This document shows positions 20,421 to 27,998 of a DNA stretch of 27,998 nucleotides, piece after piece (positions within the stretch are counted from its first letter, which is position 1; every line of letters begins with the position of its first letter). This DNA comes from Pigoraptor chileana. Lineage: Eukaryota > Opisthokonta > Filasterea. Under the pieces are notes generated by a model that worked only from the letters and a program-made list of their open reading frames with translations, was not told the DNA's origin and ran no database searches. A program made the translations under genes and the position numbers. The DNA lies in NCBI GenBank assembly GCA_943704495.1, contig CALSCR010000009.1, positions 1 through 27,998 on the forward strand, in the 5' to 3' direction.

Positions 20421-22012
20421 ATGTTGTGGAATGAGGCGAGCCGTATCGTGCGCTTCGGTGGAAATACGATTCTGCGGTTCAAAACACCCCTTCTGGCCCT
20501 TTTATTAGGATGCGCACTCATCTACATCAACTTGTTGACAGTGCGCATCGAGGAGCTCGAGCAGCTTGTCAGGAAATGCGGGCAAGGCGCACTCGTGTCA
20601 GGCCTGCAGTCCGCGTCGACGGCGGGACAGCCGGCGACAATGGACCGCCGTGTGCGAGGGCTGAATAGCTCCCTTGTATTTCGTCCACCGACAGGAGACT
20701 CGGTACCTCTGTGGGAGTCGTTCGATGACAGCTTTGTGTTCGACCCAACTATACCTCACTACCGGTGGAAGGGCGATATGAAGCGTGAGAAGCAACAGAT
20801 AGTCAGCGTTGCTTCGGATGCGATCCAGCGACAGATCGAAATGGCGAGCCCCCTTGATGCAATCATCTCGCGATACGTCAAGTACAAGATTGTTCATGGG
20901 ATCCGCAGAGTCGATCGATTCGCTGGCGCCGAGTATGTGATCGACCTCGCCGCAGACATCAAGACTGGTACCCGAGAGCGCACCCGGGAATTGGACCCGA
21001 CGTCGACATATCGCGTGCACATGGTGCGTCCTTTCAGCGAGGTGGTGTCTGTCGGCGTAAGCACTTGGCAGAACTTTCCAAACAAGACGGTGAACATTAT
21101 ACTCCCGGTTTCGGGCCGGATTGAGCAGCTGAAGCGCTTTCTGAGCATGCTGAATAACGCAACGAGAAACGACCACAACGTGCGCCTCGGTGTCGTTCTC
21201 TTTCAGGATTCCGCAACGCACGAAGAGGTGGGCAGTACATGATGATCAACCGACGGCTCAATTAGTCGACTGTAATTTAATCACGGCCGGAATAAGTGGT
21301 CATATCCGTGCCTGCAATTTCACTGACGACCACTGCTCTTTTTCATCCTCCACAAAACCGGACAAAACAGGCAGTAGACATTTTGAACAAGTTTCACACG
21401 TCAAATAACAGGAACTTCAAGTTGATTCGCGTTGTCGTCGTTCACTCGAAATTCTCGCGTTCGATGGGGCTGACCCTCGGCAGTGGACTCGTCGAAGACA
21501 ACGACATTATGTTCTTTTCCGATGTGGACATGCACATCACGCCCGATTTCTTTCAACGCTGCCGCTCATACCCGCAAAAGGGCAAGTCAGTCTACTTTCC
21601 AGTCGTATTTTCCCTCTACGAAGGAGAAGCGCCCGAAATCAAGACAAACAGCGGATTTTGGCGGACGCCAGGATACGGCATGTCATGCATGTACCGGTCT
21701 GACTTTAACAAGATCGGCAAGTTTGGATCAAAGCGCTATGAGGGTTGGGGCGGTGAGGACGTCGATTTATATGACCGCTTCGCGCAGCATCGTTATTCGA
21801 TCGTTCGCACCCTGGAGCCGGGCGTGTTCCATCTCTGGCACGAGGTCCCCGGCTGCGAGCGTATCAAAAACGCAAAGAATCGACAAGATTGTCTGAGCGC
21901 CAAGTATACGACGCTCGGGAATAACTATCGGCTTGGCGCGGCTATGGTTGATTATAAGACCAAGTACGAAACGCTGCTCCGCCAAAAGGCAGAGGAGGGT
22001 GCAGCACCATAG
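20421..22012 (+). CDS. CHGN-family chondroitin N-acetylgalactosaminyltransferase-like enzyme
   Basis: A predicted Golgi type II glycosyltransferase of the chondroitin GalNAc-transferase/polymerizing-factor family (Pfam CHGN). Exons 20421-21227 and 21371-22012 join in phase 0, giving 482 aa. The Met at 20421 is the first ATG in frame and gives the usual topology: a short cytosolic tail, a membrane anchor at about 20-41 (TPLLALLLGCALIYINLLTV), then a stem. A conserved VHGIRRVDRFAGAEYVIDL lies before the GT-A domain. That domain starts near VNIILPVSGRIEQL and has the metal-binding DVD (320-322, FFSDVDMHI), SGFWRTPGYGMSCMY, and EGWGGEDVDLYDR (about 393-405), then HLWHEVPGC. Sugar donor and acceptor are not decided by sequence. 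A poly(A) signal follows at 22135. Confidence 0.9.
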
Positions 22013-22134
22013 TAATTTTTGATGAGCTTCGGTGTGTACTTTATTAAGCTGCACACACAAATACCGCGTGCCGTACATTTTAGAATGCTTTGTAATAAGT
22101 TTGAATTGATGACAAGAGGAGCATTTTCTGCCAT

Positions 22135-22140
22135 AATAAA
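22135..22140 (+). terminator. Poly(A) signal candidate for the glycosyltransferase
   Basis: AATAAA, 122 nt after the stop codon at 22012. It is the first exact match downstream. It lies about 45 bp from the ATTAAA of the facing gene, so the two transcripts probably meet within a few tens of bases. Confidence 0.55.
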
Positions 22141-22178
22141 AGACATAACCAGGGATAGTTTCAGGGTTACGAGTATTA

Positions 22179-22184
22179 TTTAAT
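22179..22184 (-). terminator. Poly(A) signal candidate for the JmjC gene
   Basis: ATTAAA on the minus strand, 82 nt past the stop at 22267. A second candidate (AATAAA on minus at 22040-22045) lies further on and would make the two 3' UTRs overlap. Confidence 0.4.
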
Positions 22185-22266
22185 TGCTTATATAACAGGC
22201 ACGACACATGCAGATGCACTTCTACAGAACACCTCGAATCGCCGCACGCATTGCGATGCCGCTTCT

Positions 22267-23428
22267 TTACAGGAGAATGTCCTCCTTAACCAGCTTGCGG
22301 GTGTTGAAGGGGTTGAGGAGGGTGCCGAGCACGAGGTACAGGTGCGTGTTGAGGCACTGAGGATGGTAGTGACAAAAGAGCACAGATGTTCAGTTAGATG
22401 AAGCAACTCTAACCGATGAGCCCAAACAAACAAAGTTGCAGCAACAAAACACACAGATAATGCAAACTCACCAGTCCGGCATTGATAAACGAATCCATGG
22501 CGCAACCAACGGCGACACCGTTGTTGATGATTCCGTGCCACCACATGGGCGGGAGGAAGAGGAGGTCGCCGGCCTCCATCGTGATGGAGAAGCCACGGCA
22601 GTACTTGTATGCAGGGTATGTCTCGAGCTCAGGCTTAGCGGGGTTGGTGAGCGAGCGATAGAAAAGGTTGGTTCCGTACGGCTGGGTGTAGAGGAAGGGC
22701 ATCATCTCGGGGGGGAAAATGATCCAGTCCTTCTTGCCCTCAATCTGCATGTTGAAGTTGGTGCCGACGTCGGCGTGAACCTGCGTGAACGTGTCCTTGC
22801 CAGAGATGAAGAGAAGGGCCTCAAAGCCAGTCTCGCCTCCGAGGTTGCCAATGTTGCGGCGCCATCCACCGCGCATCTCGATGACCTGCTCCAGGTTGAG
22901 GTCGTCGAGGAGCGACTTGTCAGCCATGAAAAACTCGTTGATGCCACGGCCGTAAACAGCATCGTTGGCCTTGACGCGGTTGCAGAGCTCCGAGGCAGAA
23001 ACCTTCGTAAGCTCGCGCTTGGCGGCATCCTTGTAGACGAGGCACTCGACGTTGGGGTAGTTCTTGCCAAAAAAGTCGACCGACCACTTGGTCGGGGCGC
23101 GCCATCCGGGCAGCTTGTTCATGCCGCGGATGACAACAGGGCGGTTGTTGTTGAGAAACTCGCGCTTGAATCCCTCGACGCCAAGACGCGTGTACTCGGC
23201 GGCCGTGATCTCCTCAAGGGGCTTGAACTCGGGACCCTTGGTGCGCGGGCCATACAGCTTCTCGAGGTCGGGAACCATCCAGTCGACGGCCTTCTTGAGG
23301 AGCGTCGAAAGGAAAGGAAGGTAATAGTGGAGTCCGAACAAGTGCAGCGTGTACAGGAAGTAGTAGTACACCTGCTTGTAAAGGGGAATGCCCCTGATGT
23401 ACATGTTGGTGATGCCTCGGAACACCAT
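22267..23428 (-). CDS. JmjC/cupin_8 Fe(II)-2-oxoglutarate oxygenase, 2 exons
   Basis: A predicted JmjC hydroxylase of the cupin_8 type (the group with FIH, JMJD7 and TYW5), substrate unknown. Exons 23428-22472 and 22356-22267 join in phase 0 with a GTGAGT donor, giving 348 aa. Residues 1-50 are hydrophobic and Tyr-rich (VYYYFLYTLHLFGLHYYLPF), suggesting a membrane anchor. The double-stranded beta-helix follows: RPVVIRG, QVHADVGTNFNMQIEGKKDW with iron ligands H218 and D220, basic KK at 232-233 near the expected 2-oxoglutarate site, and MWWHGI with H298. The catalytic triad is therefore complete. Codons are strongly biased to C/G ends (GAG, AAG, CTC), more than in neighbours, and a TATA box sits about 75 nt upstream, so high expression is likely. 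The whole antisense strand is open, a by-product of that bias. Confidence 0.9.
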
Positions 23429-24614
23429 TTTCGCTTTTGCGTTTTCGCGCCCGCGACCGAAAGATGATGGAGTAAAGTAGAGAAGATGCAGTGGAAGGTC
23501 CTTTTATAGGAGGCCGCCCCAAAAACACGTGAACAAGATTCTCGCACTGGTCGCACTGGGCGCACAATAAGCACACACACTGCCGCACACACACACATAC
23601 ACTGCCGCACACACACGCACAAGCCGTGGAACACACAGCCAACAACACGCGCCGCGCAATGAGCGGCAATTTGCGACACACAAAAGCAATTTGCAACATG
23701 TGCGAACGCGGAGTGGAGTAATTTTCAACAGCCACCTACTAAAGAGCAATATCCGATATGGCTGCGATTGATCCACAGGGCATCGAGATGTGTCTCTAGT
23801 GAATACCGCCAATAAGCCGAATTGGAAGTGAAAGTGCAGACGCCTGCTCTGCTGTGATTGGTCGGAATCCGCCCTTAATTGGGTTTAACTTAGAAAAATA
23901 AATAATTCTTGATACAGTTTCTATACTTAAATAAAGTAGTTGCTTTGAACACAACTGCCCTGTCTCCGCTGATTGGTCAGTTCACTTAATGTAGTTTTCC
24001 AACACTTCTTTTCATGCTTTGCGTTGATACATTAATGTAGTAAATAGCTAAAGATGTGTATGATGAATTACGGAATTAGAAGTATCTGAACCTGATTATC
24101 ATAATTCCTATGAAGCTATCACGTGATCCCTCCGGGAGTTTACTCCGGATTATCCCAGCGTCAGACAAAAACAAAGTCGATGGATGGAGGGAGGGTGAGG
24201 CAGGGCACACATAGTCACACTCAATCACTGAGAGAGATTGAGAGGGAATCATAAACCAATAAACTGATCAAGTGCTTCTCACAGCAGCCCCTGCTACATC
24301 CAGCTTACATAGGCACCCAGTTTGCGTTGGTGTATTTGTTCTGGGGGTCTTTTGTTGTCTCAGATAGAGATCAAGGCGGAACTCTTTATTACACGTTCGG
24401 TGAGTCAGCTGTTTCTCTCTTGCGGCGGTATGCTCTGTGACAGTGGCGTCGTGAATATTCCACTCTCAATCCCGCGAGACATCACACCTTAGTGCTGGCC
24501 TAATCAAAAAATTGGATGCGCCTATCATTGCTTCACTCAAGCGTCTGTTTATGTCCTTGACTGACGTGAGTTCTCATCACTTTCTTCATGTTTAGTCTCT
24601 CAACTGCGACGAAA
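23429..24614. promoter_or_regulatory. Shared upstream region of JmjC gene and Munc18
   Basis: About 1.2 kb between divergent starts. Near the JmjC side are the TATA box, a CACGTG at about 23525, a CA-rich block at about 23571-23620 (GT on the JmjC strand) with a repeated ACTGCCGCACAC, and two ATTGG elements (23857-23861 and 23972-23976) that read CCAAT on the JmjC strand. The rest, about 23880-24600, is AT-rich with a CACGTG near 24120 and no convincing exon. Confidence 0.5.
23502..23509 (-). promoter_or_regulatory. TATA box of the JmjC gene
   Basis: TATAAAAG on the minus strand, 74-81 nt upstream of the start codon. This would place transcription start near 23475 and give a 5' UTR of about 45-50 nt. 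It agrees with the strong codon bias of the gene. Confidence 0.65.
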
Positions 24615-27600
24615 ATGACGATCAAGGAGACTGCCCGCGAACGTATCCGCTTATGTTTTTATTGTCATTGCTGAAAAATATTGGCAGCATGGAATTTTTA
24701 TTCGTCTATATTTGTGAGTGTAGTGAGTGAGTGGGTGAGTGAGTGTAGTGAGTGAGTGTGTGTGTGTGTGTGTGCATTTTGTGTTTGGCTGGTTGTCGAT
24801 TGTCCTTGACCGCGAGGCTTATTATGCAGGCTTCATCAATGAGGTCGTTCGTGCCGTGCAGCCGGCGAGCGGCTTTAAGGTCCTCGTCGTGGATAGGCAT
24901 GCCATGCGCATCCTGTCGGCGTCGTGCCGCATGTTCGACATTGTTGACGAGGGTGTCACTCGTGGGTTTCCTGGACGCAGTGATGCGACTAGTAGATGTG
25001 TCTTGCTGACGGTTGTTGATGACTTCTGTTGCAATCTATGCCGCTCACTAATTGCTTTGTGCGGACCCGTGGATCATATAGGGGCATGTCGAGTAGCTGC
25101 GCTAAGTTGTGATGGTCTGTTCCATAATTGTACCGCAATCTTACATCTGCAATGCATTGACACAAAATGCAGTCGTCGAGAGCTTGGAGCTGAAGCGCAA
25201 ACCGCTTGTGAAGTTTGACGCCATCTACTTTATCACTCCCACCGAAAAGTCCATTAACCACCTCATCGAGGACTTTGATAACGCGTCGCGCCCGCAATAT
25301 GGCGCAGTTCATCTCTTCTTGACGTCTGGTGGGTTGTACTTACGTTTATTGTTGTTTGTTTGTGTGCAGCAGCAGTGGTGTGCGCTGATAGCACGGATAC
25401 GCGAGACTATCCGTCTCATTTGCGTTTTCTGTGGGGATATTGTCTTGCGTGGTCATATTTATCGCACCAACTAATTGTGTCGTGCGTTTGACGACTCAAA
25501 ACACATTGGCATGGACTCGCAGCATGCCCCGACAGCCTTTTTTCGAAGATCTCCGGGTCGAACGTTGCGCGTTTCCTGAAGACATTCCAGGAAGTCAACA
25601 TCGACTTTCTCGGTAAGTGTTGGCGCTGTGTGTCTCCATTTTGACCTATCGCACCGTGACGGAGACATATTCACGGGAATACTATTCCCAATTGATCTGT
25701 AATATGTGTGGATCCAAGAGTGCGCGTAAACCAAAACAACACGTTGGTGTGTATGCATTCTGACAAGTACATACAATGCGCATGTGTGTGCGGGAGCACA
25801 GCTGTCGAGTCGCAGGTGTATTCGCTCGACTGCCCCCAGGTGTTTCACCACGTGTACAGCCCCGTCTCCCGTGCATTCCCCGACGCGCAGCGCCGCATTG
25901 CTGAGCAGGTATTGTTGTGCACGGGATTCTGTTTGGTCTTAGTCCCCTATTATTACGCATTTTAAATTCAAAATATGCGAGCAAGGGAGTGTGTGTGTGC
26001 GTGTGCGTGTGTGTGTGGACTTGTTTAGGTCGATGCGCACGGCGCGTAGTGTCTTCAGCATACTTTGCCTTTGATTGTAAACCGTCTTAATCGCCAGGCT
26101 TGTGTGGCTTGAGATGGGTCAATGAATAGCGCGAGTTCGATGCGGTGTAGGCTGTCTATCTTGGTTGTCAGTTCAGACTCCATTACTTGTTCCGAGTCCA
26201 ACAACGGCCCCACATCACTGATTTGAGCGCGACTTTTCTGTTTGTGATGGGCTGCTGATGCTGCTGCCGGCAGATCGCCACGCTGTGTGCGACGCTGCAA
26301 GAGTACCCCCTCATCCGCTTCAGCGACAACAACGACCGCAATAGGTATGGTTGGCATTCTGTGACTTTTATTGGGTGTTTGACTTAACGGGTGATGCGAT
26401 ATATTCAGTAGTCGACGTGAGATCCCTGCCATTATTTGTACTATTGCACGCACCCACTCACGCCACATTTCGAAATCGCAATTTCCTGAGCATGTGTGTG
26501 TGTGTGATTGTTATCTTTTTAATCTTGTTTGTTCCGCTCGTGGAATTGGTGTGTGGGTGCAGGTCGCTTGCCATTCTTGTGCAGGACCGAATTGACGAGT
26601 ACCGCAAGAACCTCGCATACCCAGTGGTGAGTAGTGCCATCACAGGCGGCCGTGTCGTTCTGTCATCTTTTTGTTGCGAGACTAGTCGCCAAAGGGGACT
26701 GGTTTATGAATCGTGTTGTGGTTGCAATGGATCATGCATCATGTGCGATGACAATATGTACGGAATGCTCTTGTGGCTTCACTTAAATATATACCGATCT
26801 TCTCCTGAACCACACTGAAGCCACCGTTTCTAACATCAATGACGGCTGTGCTTGTATGGCATTGTTTGTGGCACACCAATGACATCCAATTGTGACACTA
26901 ATAGGGCACTGGAAAGCAACGCGCAACGCTTCTCATCATCGACCGCAGCGTGGACCCTCTCTCGCCCCTTCTTCACGAGCTGACGTACCAGGCAATGGCA
27001 TACGACTTGCTGCCGATCGAAAATGACGTGTACAAGTGGGTTTTAAGTGCGCATGACTTCAATTTGTGGCTGGTTTATTGAAAGAGGGGACAAGGGCATC
27101 TATGTGGTGCACCCTCTGTTGCGAGTCAACATATGTATGTATTCTGCGTGCATGTACTGTTTGCGCGGTCCCCTGTGTTGCCGTCGGTTGGCGTGTGTAT
27201 GTATGTTTTTGAGTGTGTGCTGACATGTTTGGCTTTGGCGTATAATCCGCGCAGGTATGTGGTTGAGATTAACGGGAGGCTCGCCAACAAAGAGGTCATT
27301 CTCAGCGAAAAAGACACGCTTTGGCCCACAATCCGCCACTTGCACATTGCCGACACCATCCGCGAGGTCACCACTGGCTTTAAGCAGTTTACCGCGAAGA
27401 GCAAGGCCCTCAAGATGAAGGGAGAGAAGGTTGGTGGTTCGTTCTGTCTCACTTTGTTCCCTGCCGTGGACTGGTATGATTTGTGGTCCTCGGCGTCAGA
27501 GTGGCGATTTGACTGAGGGGGGTTTTGAAGGTGGAGCAGATGGCATCGAAAGTGATGGTCTTGGTGACCGATGTGTGGAGCTGCGATGTGTTTTTCAGCT

Positions 27601-27768
27601 TGGTCGAAATAGAAAAAAATATTGCTATCGAGTGCACTCAGCACCGTTGTCGCCTGTGTTGGTTGCTTATTTTTGCTTTATTGCTTTCTTTGTCGGACGC
27701 AGATCACGGCTGCCGAGCTCTCGGAGGCCCTGAAGGAGATGCCGCAGCACCAGGAGGAGATGCAGAAG
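24615..27768 (+). CDS. STXBP1: Munc18/Sec1-type SNARE regulator, 5' part (10 exons, truncated by window)
   Basis: A Sec1/Munc18 protein that binds syntaxin and SNARE complexes for vesicle fusion at the plasma membrane. Exons seen: 24615-24642, 24830-24961, 25173-25328, 25523-25612, 25802-25908, 26274-26344, 26563-26626, 26905-27035, 27255-27429, 27703-27768; phases close throughout. They encode about 340 of roughly 600 residues; the rest lies beyond the right edge. Exon 1 gives [10 protein letters not shown], fitting the TRER start of plant and fungal relatives. Then come [60 protein letters not shown] and [14 protein letters not shown]. The last motif separates Munc18/Sec1 from Vps45, Sly1 and Vps33. 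The symbol is at family level; STXBP1, 2 and 3 cannot be told apart. Confidence 0.94.
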
Positions 27769-27921
27769 GTGGGCGAATCAGTCGTTGATCTCCAAACAAA
27801 GTGGCTGTTGGGATTTTCTTATGTTATGCGATCATGTGTCGCACACCCCGCACAAAGGGGCGAATAGGGGAGTGACCTGCGATATTGCTGTCGCTATTGG
27901 TATCCTACGTGGGCGAAGCAC

Positions 27922-27923
<2 letters not shown>

Positions 27924-27998
<75 letters not shown>
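27924..27998. repeat. (GT)n microsatellite at the right edge, in Munc18 intron 10
   Basis: A pure GT run of about 37 units continues to the last base, inside the intron that follows Munc18 exon 10. The sequence ends in the repeat, so the true length is unknown. Confidence 0.95.

Noticed and set aside
22436-23467. 343-codon open frame on the plus strand
   Set aside because: It is exactly antisense to the JmjC exon 1 and is explained by that gene's codon bias; the product is low-information and matches nothing.
1-27998. tRNA, rRNA, CRISPR arrays, transposons or virus-like elements
   Set aside because: I saw no cloverleaf pattern, rRNA block, spaced direct repeats, transposase or reverse-transcriptase motifs, or long terminal repeats. 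Short or degraded copies could be missed by eye.

Overview
The window looks like a piece of a nuclear genome from an intron-rich unicellular eukaryote, most likely an opisthokont of the unicellular holozoan type. The reasons are short GT-AG introns in every clear gene, a TM2D3/almondex protein, a RalGDS-type RasGEF, a chondroitin-GalNAc-transferase-family enzyme and a Munc18. The taxon is an inference; no rRNA or other marker is present. The stretch starts in a (GA)n run and stops inside a (GT)n run, so it may be a whole contig cut at simple repeats.

Layout, left to right: a small unrecognised gene (minus, 974-302); XPG/ERCC5 nucleotide-excision-repair endonuclease, 18 exons (plus, 1648-9071); a RasGEF with REM, CDC25 and RA domains, 4 exons (minus, 13320-9939), with possible upstream exons at 14128-13617; TM2D3, 6 exons (plus, 14652-16137); NPL4, the Cdc48/p97 ubiquitin cofactor, 10 exons (minus, 19404-16349); a CHGN-family glycosyltransferase, 2 exons (plus, 20421-22012); a JmjC/cupin Fe(II)-2-oxoglutarate oxygenase, 2 exons (minus, 23428-22267); and the first 10 exons of a Munc18/Sec1 protein (plus, from 24615, running off the right edge). 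The eight genes alternate strand without exception, so every promoter region is shared by a divergent pair and every 3' end faces another.

The genes do not form one pathway. They cover DNA repair, small-GTPase signalling, ubiquitin-dependent extraction, Golgi glycan synthesis, membrane/secretory functions and vesicle fusion, as expected of housekeeping euchromatin. I saw no mobile element, virus-like element, rRNA, tRNA or CRISPR array.

Exon borders were set by hand from reading frame, GT/AG sites and remembered family sequences. Most are firm because the phases close exactly. The least certain are XPG exon 5/6, the XPG exon 14 donor, TM2D3 exon 2, and the exons upstream of the RasGEF. Points worth a second look are the donor sites (mostly GTG, often GTGGGT, sometimes merged with GT microsatellites), a canonical UIM in XPG, the excess of CACGTG, the NPL4 start codon that stands alone in its exon, and the strict strand alternation.
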